Assembly (NCBI RefSeq): GCF_015687155.1
Contig: NZ_JADPQF010000002.1
Location: 310,001-374,000, forward strand
DNA length: 64,000 nucleotides
Source of the DNA: Aliikangiella sp. G2MR2-5
Lineage (GTDB): Bacteria; Pseudomonadota; Gammaproteobacteria; Enterobacterales; Kangiellaceae
Direction: 5' to 3'
The translations under genes and the position numbers were made by a program. The notes beneath the pieces are model-generated. The model saw only the letters and a program-made list of their open reading frames with translations. It was not told the DNA's origin and searched no databases. How positions within the stretch are numbered: position 1 is the first letter of the stretch; each line of letters opens with the position of its first letter. This document shows, piece by piece, positions 20,274 to 30,134 of the stretch.

Positions 20274-22865
20274 ATGAAGCATATTGCCAAGATAGCACCC
20301 AAAATCGCCTATTTATTCAGTCTATTTGCAATCCTTTTTAGCATGGGATTTATTGGACTTTATCTGACCGTCGAGCCAAGTCTGCCGGATGTAGAATCAA
20401 TCCGGAAAATCCGCTTACAAACGCCCATGCGAGTTTATTCCTCCGACAATAAATTAATAGCAGAGTTTGGTGAAACTCGCAGGATACCTATTACTTTAGA
20501 CCAAGTTCCCAGAGATTTCATAAATGCGCTGCTATCGACCGAGGACAAAAGATTTTACGAACATTCCGGCGTAGATTTTCAAGGCTTATTAAGAGCATTT
20601 ATCAACCTTGCAGCAACCGGAACCAAAAGTCAGGGTGCCAGTACCATTACAATGCAGGTCGCCCGAAACTACTACCTTTCTCGGGCTAAACGGTTTTCTC
20701 GTAAAATTACTGAAATATTCCTCGCCTGGAAAATAGAGTCTGAATTGAGTAAGAATGAAATCCTTGAGCTTTACCTCAACAAAATACACTTCAGTCACAG
20801 AGCATATGGGCTAGGGGCGGCAGCCCAGGTTTATTACGGTGCTACGCTAGATGAGCTGACATTAGCTCAGTTGGCAACTCTGGCAGGAATTCCTAAGGGC
20901 GAGTCAAAGTATAATCCAATATCCAGTCCAGAAAATGCTGCCAAGCGACGAGCTCATGTACTCGGACGTATGCTGGCTGAAAACCATATTACTCAAGAGG
21001 CCTACGAGAAAGCGATGGCGGAACCAGTAGAGACTCAAAAACACGGTATGGAAATCGGTGTAGAAGCACACTATCTGGGGGAAATGGTCCGTCGGTATGC
21101 CATAGACGAATTCGGGATCGATGTTGCGTATAATGATGGTCTTAAATTTTATACAACACTCGATAGCAGACTTCAGAAAGCAGCACAGGACGCGCTTACA
21201 GGAGGACTCGAAGAATATGACAGGCGCCATGGGTATCGTGGGCCAGAGCATCAGTACTCGATTACCGAAAATACCAAGGAAACAGAGTTGAGATCCTGGT
21301 TATCGGATATTCCTGTAATAGCGAATCTTCAACCAGCAATTGTTCTTACGGTGCAAGAAGATAAAGCTTCACTTTTGTTAAAATCAGGGGAAAAAACCGA
21401 GCTAAAACTTGAAGATGTTAAGTGGGCACGAGAGTATGTTGATGAGAACAATCGCCGACCTCCAATAAAACAGGTTGACCAGGTATTAAAGGTAGGAGAT
21501 CTTGTCAGACTGAAACAGAAAGCGACAGCAGATGAGTCAACCACTCCGCAGACTGAAGTTGAAGAACAGGCCCAGGAGGCAGCGGTCGCTTATCAACTAG
21601 CCCAAGTTCCCGATGTCAGTGGTGGGTTCGTTTCACTAAATCCAATAAATGGCGCGATAGAAGCTTTAGTGGGTGATTATGACTACAGTTTGAGTAAGTT
21701 TAATATGGTAACTCAAGCCAGACGACAGCCCGGAAGTAATATCAAGCCGTTCGTCTACTCAGCTGCATTTGAAAAGGGGTATACTCCCGCCTCATTACTC
21801 AATGATATGCCTATCATTGAAACTGACATAACTGCTGAAAACTTTTGGCGTCCTAAAAATGACAGCGGAATATACCTTGGGCCGACCAGCTTGAGAACAG
21901 GGTTAAGGCGCTCAAAAAATACCGTATCTGTTCGCCTGATTAGAGAAATAGGCCCTCAATATACAAAATCCTATCTTGAAAAAGTAGGCTTTCCAGGAGA
22001 GCACATGGAACCCTTCCTTTCACTGGCACTGGGCTCTGCGTCATTTACTCCTCTGGAAGTAGCAACCGGGTACGCAACATTGGCGAATGGCGGTTACAAA
22101 GTGGACAGCTGGTTCTTATCAAGAGTAGAAGATGCCAATGGACGTATTATTAGAGAACACCAGCCTCTACAGGTTTGCAAAGACTGCGTGTCTGCTTCAG
22201 CAGCCCAACAGGAAAATACAGATAACGATAATACAGTAGAAAATAGGTTAGGTGCTCTAGATGAGGATCTCAAACCTAGCGCAAGCACCAATGAAGATTC
22301 ATTTGTTAATTACCCATTGCATTCCGTGCCTGAAGAATATATTGCGCCTCGGGTTATTGAAGAGAGAAACCACTACCTTATCCACGATATTCTTAAAGAT
22401 GTAATCCATCGTGGAACCGCAACACTGCAATTAACCAGAACTAAAAGCCCTCTTCTTAAAAGACACGATCTTGCAGGTAAAACAGGAACAACTAATGACG
22501 CCAAGGACGCCTGGTTTAGCGGTTATAACACAAGGCATGTTGCTTCTGCCTGGGTAGGTTTTAAAGATCATTCGCGAAAGCTTGGCAACCGCGAGTTCGG
22601 TGGTAAGGCCGCACTACCAATTTGGCAAAAGTTTATGGAAAAAGTTCTGGACGGAACCCCCCAGGCAGACTTCACTCGCCCGGAAGGGATCGTAGAAGTC
22701 AAAATAGATCCTAAAACAGGATTATTAGCTTCAACAATAACAGAAAACCCGGTTTTCGAAAAATTCAGAAGCGAGAATGCTCCAAAAGACTATGCAGATA
22801 AGCCTCTGGACAACCCATTTAATCAGGAAGAAGAAAGTGTTAGCGAAGAAGAAAGCCTCTTCTAA
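20274..22865 (+). CDS. mrcA: Penicillin-binding protein 1A (bifunctional transglycosylase/transpeptidase)
   Basis: Class A PBP that polymerises and cross-links peptidoglycan. Of its 863 residues, an N-terminal anchor spans about 10-32. The glycosyltransferase domain (55-230) holds catalytic Glu90 in STEDKRFYEHSGVDF and SQGASTITMQVARNYYL. An OB-like insert with variable acidic stretches sits before the transpeptidase domain, with the nucleophile in GSNIKPF (Ser488, Lys491), SKN at about 540 and KTGTT at about 735. The tail is acidic (EEESVSEEESLF). It stands opposite pilM and ends at a bidirectional terminator shared with crp. Confidence 0.96.
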   Translation: MKHIAKIAPKIAYLFSLFAILFSMGFIGLYLTVEPSLPDVESIRKIRLQTPMRVYSSDNKLIAEFGETRRIPITLDQVPRDFINALLSTEDKRFYEHSGVDFQGLLRAFINLAATGTKSQGASTITMQVARNYYLSRAKRFSRKITEIFLAWKIESELSKNEILELYLNKIHFSHRAYGLGAAAQVYYGATLDELTLAQLATLAGIPKGESKYNPISSPENAAKRRAHVLGRMLAENHITQEAYEKAMAEPVETQKHGMEIGVEAHYLGEMVRRYAIDEFGIDVAYNDGLKFYTTLDSRLQKAAQDALTGGLEEYDRRHGYRGPEHQYSITENTKETELRSWLSDIPVIANLQPAIVLTVQEDKASLLLKSGEKTELKLEDVKWAREYVDENNRRPPIKQVDQVLKVGDLVRLKQKATADESTTPQTEVEEQAQEAAVAYQLAQVPDVSGGFVSLNPINGAIEALVGDYDYSLSKFNMVTQARRQPGSNIKPFVYSAAFEKGYTPASLLNDMPIIETDITAENFWRPKNDSGIYLGPTSLRTGLRRSKNTVSVRLIREIGPQYTKSYLEKVGFPGEHMEPFLSLALGSASFTPLEVATGYATLANGGYKVDSWFLSRVEDANGRIIREHQPLQVCKDCVSASAAQQENTDNDNTVENRLGALDEDLKPSASTNEDSFVNYPLHSVPEEYIAPRVIEERNHYLIHDILKDVIHRGTATLQLTRTKSPLLKRHDLAGKTGTTNDAKDAWFSGYNTRHVASAWVGFKDHSRKLGNREFGGKAALPIWQKFMEKVLDGTPQADFTRPEGIVEVKIDPKTGLLASTITENPVFEKFRSENAPKDYADKPLDNPFNQEEESVSEEESLF

Positions 22866-22886
22866 ATAGCAGACTGAATCCAGGTT

Positions 22887-22914
22887 AAAAAAGGCCGTAT
22901 ATTCGGCCTTTTTT
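22887..22914. terminator. Bidirectional terminator between mrcA and crp
   Basis: AAAAAAGGCCG (22887-22897), a 6-nt loop, then CGGCCTTTTTT. The stem is flanked by A on one side and T on the other, so it serves both converging genes. Confidence 0.85.
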
Positions 22915-22936
22915 ATAAATAGAGAAAATATGTCAA

Positions 22937-23593
22937 TTAACGGGTGCCGTATATCACCATCGTTTTCCCTTTAACAGAAATATGTTCCTGCTCTTCCAGA
23001 ACTTTTAATACTCGACCCACCATTTCACGGGAACATCCAACTATTCTTCCAAGTTCCTGACGAGTAACCTTTATCTGCATTCCATCAGGATGAGTCATTG
23101 CATCAGGCTCCTTTGCCAGGTCAAGCAACGCTCTGGCGACCCGACCTGTAACATCCATAAATGCCAGATCACCGACTTTCCGACTGGTCTTTCGCAAGCG
23201 AAGTGCCATTTGTTCTGCCAGTCTAAACATTATTTCCGGGCGCTCTTTAACCAGCGCCTGGAATCTTGCATAACTAATTTCTGCAACATCAGTTTCGGTT
23301 TTCGCTCTCACCCAAGCACTACGGTCGGTCAGGCTATCAAACAGCCCCATTTCACCGAAAAAATCTCCCGAGTTCAGGTAAGCAAGCACTAACTCTCTTC
23401 CATCGTCATCCTCTATTAGTACGCTAACCGAACCTTTAATAATAAAATAGAGGGTTTCCGGCTTATCGCCAGCAAAAATGATGGTAGTTTTCGGCGCATA
23501 ACGACGTTTATGGCACTGGGAGACGAACCACTCCAATGTCGGATCGCTCTTTATATTGTGAGGTAATGTCAAAGGTTCTTTGATTAACGCCAT
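22937..23593 (-). CDS. crp: cAMP receptor protein (CRP/Vfr)
   Basis: Global transcription regulator, 218 residues. The cyclic-nucleotide domain (about 30-115) keeps [11 protein letters not shown] and [16 protein letters not shown], the Arg-Ser pair that contacts cAMP. The C-helix follows, then a helix-turn-helix [27 protein letters not shown] with the recognition helix like that of CRP/Vfr. It faces the YhfA/OsmC-type gene, the same pairing as crp-yhfA in enteric bacteria. It probably controls pilus and carbon genes, but no target is proved here. Confidence 0.95.
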   Translation of the reverse strand: MALIKEPLTLPHNIKSDPTLEWFVSQCHKRRYAPKTTIIFAGDKPETLYFIIKGSVSVLIEDDDGRELVLAYLNSGDFFGEMGLFDSLTDRSAWVRAKTETDVAEISYARFQALVKERPEIMFRLAEQMALRLRKTSRKVGDLAFMDVTGRVARALLDLAKEPDAMTHPDGMQIKVTRQELGRIVGCSREMVGRVLKVLEEQEHISVKGKTMVIYGTR

Positions 23594-23965
23594 ATTGTTT
23601 CCAACACCCTGTTATTTCTTTGCCTGTATTTCTAATATTTCGAGCACTTCTAAAAGTTAAGCGCTCGCTAGGTCGTTCCCTTGCATAATGCTAATACTAG
23701 CACCTTTCATACTATGGTTTTACTTTATTCGGGAAATTCCCGCTAAATTCCATGTAACCAGAGAATATTACCCTCGTCACCATGATGCATCAACTTGACC
23801 TTGGGTTCATCTGTCGACTTGCTCTCAATCTTATCAGATAAACCTGATTCCCAGTGCTCGCAATTAAATGATCGCGTTTAATTCATTCTATAAGATGATT
23901 TATTTCACAAGAATACGCATAATGACGCCCTAATTAATTTAACACAATCTCATTAGGAGAGGTTT
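23594..23965. promoter_or_regulatory. Divergent crp / osmC-like intergenic region with CRP-like site
   Basis: About 370 bp without a gene. At 23894-23909 the minus strand reads TGTGAAATAAATCATC, which is TGTGA-N6-TCATC and matches the CRP site TGTGA-N6-TCACA at 8 of 10 positions. It lies about 57 bp upstream of the OsmC-like gene and may serve autoregulation or that gene. A 7-bp inverted repeat AATTAAA/TTTAATT spans 23862-23883. Both are suggestions only. Confidence 0.35.
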
Positions 23966-24370
23966 ATGAAAGTCGTCACACAATGGCAACAAGGACTCAC
24001 TTTCAAAGGAACTAACGAAGCTGGACAGTCAATTGAAATGGATGGAGAAGGCAAAGCACCTTCACCAATGCACATGATGCTGATGGCGGTAGGAGGCTGT
24101 TCTTCGATCGACGTAGTTATGATTTTGGCAAAAGCACGTCAACAAATATCTGATTGCGTCTGCCATCTCGACGCCGAAAGAGCGGAAAATCCTCCCAGAG
24201 TCTTTAAAAAGATTCATGCACACTATGTGGTCACCGGTAAGTCTCTCAAAGAAAAACAGGTAGAACGGGCTTGCCAGCTATCAATGGAAAAATATTGCTC
24301 AGCCTCTTTGATGCTGCAGGCTTCGGTTGAGATCTCACATAGTTTCGAAATTGTAGAAGAAGCGGAATAA
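23966..24370 (+). CDS. OsmC/Ohr family protein, YhfA-like
   Basis: A 134-residue OsmC-fold protein. The two family cysteines are present at Cys45 (AVGGCSSIDV) and Cys111 (EKYCSASLML), so thiol peroxidase activity is possible. It is most like the YhfA subgroup by length and by position opposite crp. The start has a good Shine-Dalgarno (AGGAG, 7 bp upstream). The family reduces organic hydroperoxides; for YhfA itself the substrate is not known. Confidence 0.9.
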   Translation: MKVVTQWQQGLTFKGTNEAGQSIEMDGEGKAPSPMHMMLMAVGGCSSIDVVMILAKARQQISDCVCHLDAERAENPPRVFKKIHAHYVVTGKSLKEKQVERACQLSMEKYCSASLMLQASVEISHSFEIVEEAE

Positions 24371-24377
24371 GCCATTT

Positions 24378-24417
24378 TTACAGGAGAAGATCACCTCTGG
24401 GTCATCAGCTCCTGTAA
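24378..24417. terminator. Inverted repeat between the converging osmC-like gene and phoU
   Basis: Perfect 9-bp repeat TTACAGGAG (24378-24386) and CTCCTGTAA (24409-24417) around a 22-nt loop, directly between two converging stops. There is no T run, so it is at best a weak or factor-dependent terminator. Confidence 0.4.
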
Positions 24418-24428
24418 GCTGAGGAAAA

Positions 24429-25148
24429 TTATTCCTGAATCTGTCTTTTCACCTCTTCAAGACTGGTATGGCGTACATCTTTACCTTTAACCAGATATAC
24501 GATGTATTCACAGATATTTTTGGTGTGATCGCCAATTCTTTCCAGGGCACGGGCACACCATGAAATCCTTAATGAGTTTTTAATTTCTCGCGGGTCTTCC
24601 ATCATACGAGTGATTAACAACCGCGAAATGGCATCAAACTCTTCGTCGATCGCTTTATCATTATCGATAATTTCAATCGCGGCCTGCACATCCAGGCGAG
24701 CATATGCTGTTAAAGCGTTATTAAGCGTTTTCAAAACATGCTCGCCGAGGTGTTTTAGCTCGACATATTGACGAGCAACTTTGCTTTCTTCTGGTAACTT
24801 AAGCGTATTTTTCCCAAGCTTAACAGCTTCATCACCAATTCTTTCCAAATCGGTAATCGTCTTGATGATACTTACCATCAAGCGTAAGTCACTCGCAGCA
24901 GGCTGCCGTCTTGCTATTATCTGGGTGCAACTTTCATCAATATTAACCTCCAGAGAATTAACCTCGACATCACCGTTAACAACTTTTTTTGCTAAAGTAA
25001 AATCCGATTGCATCAAAGCTTCTAGGCCATCATTGACTTGCTGTTCAACAAGACCGCCCATCTTCAAAACCTGACTTCGGACCTCCTCCAGCTCTTCGTT
25101 AAAACGCTTGGAAATATGTTGCGTCAAGTGTAAATCATTTTCCATCAT
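24429..25148 (-). CDS. phoU: Phosphate signalling regulator PhoU
   Basis: Links the Pst transporter to PhoR and holds the Pho regulon off when phosphate is plentiful. The 239 residues form two three-helix PhoU repeats, each with the metal-binding pattern: ITDLERIGDEAVKLGKN in the first half and CARALERIGDHTKNICEY in the second (E/DxxxD). It is the last gene of pstSCAB-phoU, 9 bp after pstB. Confidence 0.96.
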   Translation of the reverse strand: MMENDLHLTQHISKRFNEELEEVRSQVLKMGGLVEQQVNDGLEALMQSDFTLAKKVVNGDVEVNSLEVNIDESCTQIIARRQPAASDLRLMVSIIKTITDLERIGDEAVKLGKNTLKLPEESKVARQYVELKHLGEHVLKTLNNALTAYARLDVQAAIEIIDNDKAIDEEFDAISRLLITRMMEDPREIKNSLRISWCARALERIGDHTKNICEYIVYLVKGKDVRHTSLEEVKRQIQE

Positions 25149-25157
25149 TAAAACTCC

Positions 25158-25994
25158 TTAACCGAAGCGGCCTGTAATATAGTTCTCGGTCAGCTCGTGG
25201 CTTGGGTTGGTAAATATTTGATCGGTCTCTCCGACTTCCACCAACTGCCCCATATGAAAGTAGGCTGTTGTTTGTGAAACCCGAGCAGCCTGTTGCATTG
25301 AGTGAGTAACAATCGCAATCGTATATTTTTCCTTTAGCTCGTCAATCAACTCCTCAATCACTGCTGTAGCAATCGGATCAAGCGCGGAAGCCGGTTCATC
25401 CATTAAAATCACTTCAGGGCTTACTGCTATAGTGCGAGCAATACAGAGGCGCTGTTGCTGTCCCCCGGATAAACCTGTACCGGCAGAATCCAGTCTGTCC
25501 TTCACTTCATTGAAAAGTCCTGCACGTTGCAAACTGGTGACGACTATTTCATCGAGCTCTGCCTTATTTGTTGCCAAACCGTGAATTTTCGGTCCGTAAG
25601 CGACATTATCATAAATTGACTTTGGGAAAGGATTTGGTTTTTGGAAAACCATACCAACTCTGGCACGTAGTAACACCGGATCTAAACCTTTGGCGTAGAT
25701 ATCGTCACCATCGAGCTTCAACTCACCTTCAACTCGGCAAATTGGAATTGTATCGTTCATACGGTTTAAGCAACGTAAAAAAGTTGACTTGCCGCACCCT
25801 GAGGGACCGATCAATGCAGTAACCTGATTTTTAGCCAGGTCCAGGCTTACATCTTTAATCGCCTGTTTTTCGCCATAAAATACATTTACATTGCGCATTG
25901 ACATTTTTGCATCGTCAGCATAAATGTTGCCAACGGTTTTGTTAATCTTAATGTCGTCAGATACCAAACTCTCTGATGAAGACAAATCAATCAT
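25158..25994 (-). CDS. pstB: Phosphate ABC transporter ATPase PstB
   Basis: ATPase that powers phosphate import. Walker A is GPSGCGKST near residue 65; the signature is [16 protein letters not shown] and Walker B is [16 protein letters not shown] at 26003 abuts the pstA stop, but the ATG at 25994 has an AGGTGA five bases upstream and is my preferred start; the difference is three residues. The roughly 30-residue N-terminal extension before the ABC domain is longer than in E. coli and rich in Asp/Ser. Confidence 0.96.
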   Translation of the reverse strand: MIDLSSSESLVSDDIKINKTVGNIYADDAKMSMRNVNVFYGEKQAIKDVSLDLAKNQVTALIGPSGCGKSTFLRCLNRMNDTIPICRVEGELKLDGDDIYAKGLDPVLLRARVGMVFQKPNPFPKSIYDNVAYGPKIHGLATNKAELDEIVVTSLQRAGLFNEVKDRLDSAGTGLSGGQQQRLCIARTIAVSPEVILMDEPASALDPIATAVIEELIDELKEKYTIAIVTHSMQQAARVSQTTAYFHMGQLVEVGETDQIFTNPSHELTENYITGRFG

Positions 25995-26003
25995 ATTGCT
26001 CAC

Positions 26004-27299
26004 CTATAAACTCTTTTCAAACTTCTTGCGCAAGAAAGCGGCAATTGAGTTCATGACTAAAAGAAAACTGAGTAAAACTAAAATAGCGGCTGAAGTTTTC
26101 GCCAAAAACGCTCGCTCTGGACTATCAGCCCATAAATAAATTTGCACCGGTAAAACTGTAGCCGGATCAGTTATGCCTCCTGGAATATCAACGATAAAGG
26201 CGACCATTCCGATCATCAATAGTGGTGCTGTCTCGCCAAGGGCTTGAGCCATTCCGATAATAGTACCAGTCAATATTCCAGGCATGGCAATCGGCAAAAC
26301 ATGTCCAAATGCAGTTTGCATACGTGATGCGCCTAGCCCAAGAGCAGCTTCTCTAATTGAAGGAGGAACAGCTTTGATAGACGCTCTGCTGGCAATTATA
26401 ATCGTCGGTAAAGTCATCAGTGTTAATACAATACCACCGACCAGAGGTGCAGAACGAGGTAAACCAAACATATTAATAATGACAGCAAGCCCCAGGAGTC
26501 CAAAGATAATCGAAGGTACAGCAGCCAGGTTATTTATATTTACTTCTATCAAATCAGTCCAACGATTCTTTGGAGCGAACTCTTCAAGATATAATGCCGC
26601 CGCAACTCCCAATGGAAAAGATAACAGCAAAGTAACCAGCATTGTTAGTAGTGTTCCGGTGAGCGCGCCTTTAACCCCTGCTAGCTCAGGGTCTCGAGAA
26701 TCACCATTTAAGAAAAAGCTTGTGTTCCAACGCTTCTCTATTCGTTTTAGTTCAAACAGTTCTAACACCCAACCGGCTTGTGCTTGATTTACCCTGGAAA
26801 ACTCTTCTCCCGGCATATTGACGCTCTTTAAATAAGTATCAATATCGTCATCCAGCCTGACAAAAACGTCGACCTTTTTTCCTAGCACCTTTGGATTTTC
26901 CATAAGGTAGTTTTTAATGGTAAATTCAGCATTGGTGCTAAATAGAGCAAAGAGGCTACGCTTCTGTTTCCTGTCTTTGACTTCTGGAAACATCTGGTAG
27001 ATTGATTTTTTTAGCGTTGTCCGATAGCTTCCTTCACCTGCAAGCACAGACTCAGAAGAATCTATCTTCATCCAGTCTTTTCTATAATCTATCTCTAGCT
27101 TAACCCAATGCTGATGAAAAGCTGGCATCGCTTTGATAAAGATATCTGTCAACAGGATTAAAACCAGCATGAAGCCAAAACCTATTGCCAGCCTCCCCAT
27201 CCATTGAAAGCGCTTTTCCTTGCGGTGGCGTTTTTTCAGGCTAAAGGCAACTTTTTCTGTTGTTGTCAGCTCTGCTGATGTTTGAGTTTGCTTAGTCAT
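26004..27299 (-). CDS. pstA: Phosphate ABC transporter permease PstA
   Basis: Inner-membrane half of the phosphate channel. The 431 residues exceed the usual 280-300: one N-terminal helix (about 35-53) is followed by an extra periplasmic insert of about 150 residues, then the typical permease domain with SFPLGVAAALYLEEFAP and the EAA-like loop REAALGLGASRMQTAFGHVLP. The long form is found in many marine gammaproteobacteria. It overlaps the pstC stop by 8 bp. Confidence 0.94.
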   Translation of the reverse strand: MTKQTQTSAELTTTEKVAFSLKKRHRKEKRFQWMGRLAIGFGFMLVLILLTDIFIKAMPAFHQHWVKLEIDYRKDWMKIDSSESVLAGEGSYRTTLKKSIYQMFPEVKDRKQKRSLFALFSTNAEFTIKNYLMENPKVLGKKVDVFVRLDDDIDTYLKSVNMPGEEFSRVNQAQAGWVLELFELKRIEKRWNTSFFLNGDSRDPELAGVKGALTGTLLTMLVTLLLSFPLGVAAALYLEEFAPKNRWTDLIEVNINNLAAVPSIIFGLLGLAVIINMFGLPRSAPLVGGIVLTLMTLPTIIIASRASIKAVPPSIREAALGLGASRMQTAFGHVLPIAMPGILTGTIIGMAQALGETAPLLMIGMVAFIVDIPGGITDPATVLPVQIYLWADSPERAFLAKTSAAILVLLSFLLVMNSIAAFLRKKFEKSL

Positions 27300-28689
27300 A
27301 CTGCTCTCGATACTTTCTTACTACTTTAAGCGCGATGACATTGAGCGCTAAAGTAGTGATAAATAGCATTAAGCCTAAAGCGAATGCGGCTAAAGTCTTA
27401 GGACTGTCAAATTCCTGGTCGCCAGTTAATAAAGTTACGATTTGTACAGTTACTGTTGTCACTGAGTCCAGGGGATTTGCTGTTAAGTTAGCAGCCATTC
27501 CTGCCGCCATAACTACTATCATGGTTTCACCGATTGCGCGAGAAACCGCAAGTAAAATAGCACCGACGATACCCGGCAAGGCAGCCGGAAGAAGCACCAG
27601 CTTGATAGTTTCAGACTGTGTTGCGCCCATTCCCAGAGAGCCTTCTTTTAGCGCTTTTGGTACAGCATTAATTGCGTCATCAGAGAGGGAAGAAACGAAA
27701 GGAATAATCATTACCCCCATAACCACACCCGCGGCTAAGGCACTTTCAGAAGCAACCGAAAGTCCGAGTAGACTTCCCATATCACGAATAAAAGGTGCGA
27801 CAGTTAACGCGGCAAAAAAACCGTACACAACAGTAGGAACGCCAGCCAGAATCTCTAACATGGGTTTGGCAATCGAGCGAATTTTTGCAGAAGCATATTG
27901 CGACAAATAAATAGCAGTCATCATTCCAACAGGAACAGCTATCAACATGGCAATAAAAGTAATCAAGAGGGTGCCCGCGAACAGAGGAACCGCACCGAAA
28001 GCTCCAGAGCCTGCCACCTGATCGGTGCGCATGGCAGTTTGCGGACTCCAATGGGTACCAAATAGGAACTCCCAGGGTGGAACCGCACTAAAAAACTGAA
28101 TCGACTCAAATAAAACCGAAAGAATAATTCCTAGCGTTGTCAAAATGGCGATACCGGAAGATGCCAAAAGTAACCAGCGGACGATTTTCTCCAACTCTGC
28201 TCTTGCCCGAAACTCCATTGAAAAGCGGCTAACCACGAATGCCACACTGGCAACAGCAATAACCAAAATCAGTGCAGTGCGGATCCAGGCGGAGTTATTC
28301 TGAATATTCAAAAGATAAAGCGCAGCCTGCTGTTTTTCGCTTTCTGTTCCTTCAGAACTGAGCCCGGCACTCAAGTTCTCGGCCAATATTTTAATGTCGT
28401 TTAAATAAAGTCCCAACTCGGAATTAGGCAGAGCTTGTATATCCTGGGAAAAGGAAGAAATAAGTAAGGAGTCGACAACTTGACTCTCAAAGGCGTTCCA
28501 GAGAAGTAGAACAATCAATGCTGGAAGAGCGCACCAAAACCCCGTCAATAAGCCAAACTGGCGTGGCAAAGAAACCAGTAAACGCGCACGACTTACCCCC
28601 CCAGCAACCTTAAGTGATCGCTGAATACCGAGCCAATAGCTAAACAATGCCAATATCAGTAAAGTTAAAACCAGTGTCGACGAATTCAT
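27292..28689 (-). CDS. pstC: Phosphate ABC transporter permease PstC
   Basis: Partner permease of PstA. The ATG at 28689 gives 465 residues; an upstream TTG would add eleven but lies inside the pstS-pstC hairpin, so I reject it. As in PstA, a large insert separates the first helices from the transport domain, which has VPVGMMTAIYLSQYAS and the loop KEGSLGMGATQSETIKLVLLPAALPGI. A hairpin upstream probably sets its expression below that of pstS. Confidence 0.94.
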   Translation of the reverse strand: MNSSTLVLTLLILALFSYWLGIQRSLKVAGGVSRARLLVSLPRQFGLLTGFWCALPALIVLLLWNAFESQVVDSLLISSFSQDIQALPNSELGLYLNDIKILAENLSAGLSSEGTESEKQQAALYLLNIQNNSAWIRTALILVIAVASVAFVVSRFSMEFRARAELEKIVRWLLLASSGIAILTTLGIILSVLFESIQFFSAVPPWEFLFGTHWSPQTAMRTDQVAGSGAFGAVPLFAGTLLITFIAMLIAVPVGMMTAIYLSQYASAKIRSIAKPMLEILAGVPTVVYGFFAALTVAPFIRDMGSLLGLSVASESALAAGVVMGVMIIPFVSSLSDDAINAVPKALKEGSLGMGATQSETIKLVLLPAALPGIVGAILLAVSRAIGETMIVVMAAGMAANLTANPLDSVTTVTVQIVTLLTGDQEFDSPKTLAAFALGLMLFITTLALNVIALKVVRKYREQYD

Positions 28690-28702
28690 TATGACTTTTC
28701 CC

Positions 28703-28738
28703 AAAAAAAGGAGGCAGCACAATTAAGGCTGCCCCTTT
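28703..28738 (-). terminator. Intercistronic terminator between pstS and pstC
   Basis: On the minus strand AAAGGGGCAGC pairs with GCTGCCTCCTTT across a 9-nt loop with a single bulged base, and seven T follow. It starts 23 bp after the pstS stop. It should end most transcripts there and allow some read-through into pstCAB-phoU, which fits the need for excess binding protein. Confidence 0.75.
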
Positions 28739-28760
28739 CTTAAACTTTTTGCAGTATAGA

Positions 28761-29804
28761 TTAAAGTTGTAAAGGTTTTAATCCCAATACATCTTTTCTA
28801 ATCTGACCCAGTTTTTCATTTCCTAATGGAATCAAACCACGGTCAGTCAAGTAGCCTTCTTCACCCATAGCTTCTTCACTGGTGAATTCTTTCAAAAACT
28901 CTTTAATTCCTGGAATTTTACCAACGTGTGCGTTCTTAACATAGAAGAACAATGGACGCGACACAGTGTAAGATCCATCAGCAATACCTTCAAAGCTAGG
29001 TGCGCTACCATCAACAACTGAACCTTGAAGCTTGTCGGCGTTTTGGTCAAGGAAACTAAAACCAAAAATACCAAAAGCATTTGGGTTAGCCGTTAGCTTT
29101 TGAACGATCAGATTGTCGTTTTCACCAGCTTCGATATAAGCATGGTCTTCACGCACCGAGTGACAGATCGACTTATACTTTTTCTTGTCTTGCTTTTTAA
29201 TTGCCTTAATCCATGCAAACTTTTTACAGCCACCTTCAAGTACTAACTCAGCAAAAGCATCGCGAGTTCCTGATGTTGGAGGAGGTCCCAATACTTCAAT
29301 TTTAGTCGAAGGAAGATCTGGATTTACATCACTCCATAATTTGTATGGGTTAGCAACTAATTTTTCACTACCGTCCTTCGCAGGGACTTCTTTGGCCAAA
29401 GCTAAGAAAAGCTCCTTGCGTGAAATAGTCATCTGTTTTGCTGATTTTGCATTAGCGAAAACGATACCGTCGTAGCCAACTAAAACTTCTGTAATTCCAG
29501 TCACACCATTCTTCTGACACATTTCAAATTCAGATTTTTTCATGCGACGAGAAGCGTTAGACATGTCTGGTGTATCGATACCAGCACCGGCACAGAAAAG
29601 CTTCATACCACCGCCAGTACCAGTTGATTCAATCTTAGGCGTATTGAAGTTAGTACTCTTACCAAATCGTTCAGCGACAACAGTAGAGAAAGGATATACC
29701 GTTGAAGAGCCAACAACATTAATAGTGTCGCGCCCAGCAGCAAATGCAGTAGTTGCAGTTGCAGAAGCAGCTAGTAAAGATAATAAAGCGAGTGATTTTT
29801 TCAT
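28761..29804 (-). CDS. pstS: Periplasmic phosphate-binding protein PstS
   Basis: Phosphate receptor of the Pst system, 347 residues. The signal peptide ends TAFAAG at about residue 23. The mature start INVVGSSTVYPFSTVVAERFG and the ESTGTGGGMKLFCAG segment hold the phosphate-binding serines and threonines; GTRDAFAELV supplies the Arg-Asp pair. FLKEFTSEEAMGEEGYLTDRGLIPL ends the fold. It is preceded by Pho boxes and followed by a terminator hairpin. Confidence 0.96.
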   Translation of the reverse strand: MKKSLALLSLLAASATATTAFAAGRDTINVVGSSTVYPFSTVVAERFGKSTNFNTPKIESTGTGGGMKLFCAGAGIDTPDMSNASRRMKKSEFEMCQKNGVTGITEVLVGYDGIVFANAKSAKQMTISRKELFLALAKEVPAKDGSEKLVANPYKLWSDVNPDLPSTKIEVLGPPPTSGTRDAFAELVLEGGCKKFAWIKAIKKQDKKKYKSICHSVREDHAYIEAGENDNLIVQKLTANPNAFGIFGFSFLDQNADKLQGSVVDGSAPSFEGIADGSYTVSRPLFFYVKNAHVGKIPGIKEFLKEFTSEEAMGEEGYLTDRGLIPLGNEKLGQIRKDVLGLKPLQL

Positions 29805-29877
29805 TTCATTCCCCGTTATGGTTCAAAATTTCAAGATTTAACGGTTGGCTATACTATGATTAAGATGTGACCAGTAT

Positions 29878-29906
29878 ATGAAGCTTTTATGACTGCTTTA
29901 TTACAG
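29878..29906 (-). promoter_or_regulatory. Pho box (PhoB-binding repeats) upstream of pstS
   Basis: On the minus strand CTGTAAT-AAAG-CAGTCAT (29889-29906) matches the PhoB consensus CTGTCAT-N4-CTGTCAT at 12 of 14 positions, and a weaker third repeat GCTTCAT (29878-29884) keeps the 11-bp period. It lies about 85-100 bp upstream of the pstS start. The rest of the 330-bp gap to the LacI-type gene (29805-30134) shows no credible gene. Confidence 0.8.
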
Positions 29907-30134
29907 CCGTTACAGTAAATAACCACGCTTTAATATAAAAATAAATTTTCTTTATATTTCAATAAGATAAATTCTTCTACCAAGAGTAAACCAAGTAACT
30001 TAATGGATGTTCTTTTTTGACCTGTCATATTACAGAAGAAACAAATATGACAATGCCCAAGGTTATTATTGTATTGAGATAAACTTATTGGCCAACATTG
30101 AAGACAATCTGGAGGCTTGCATTCACTATACAGT

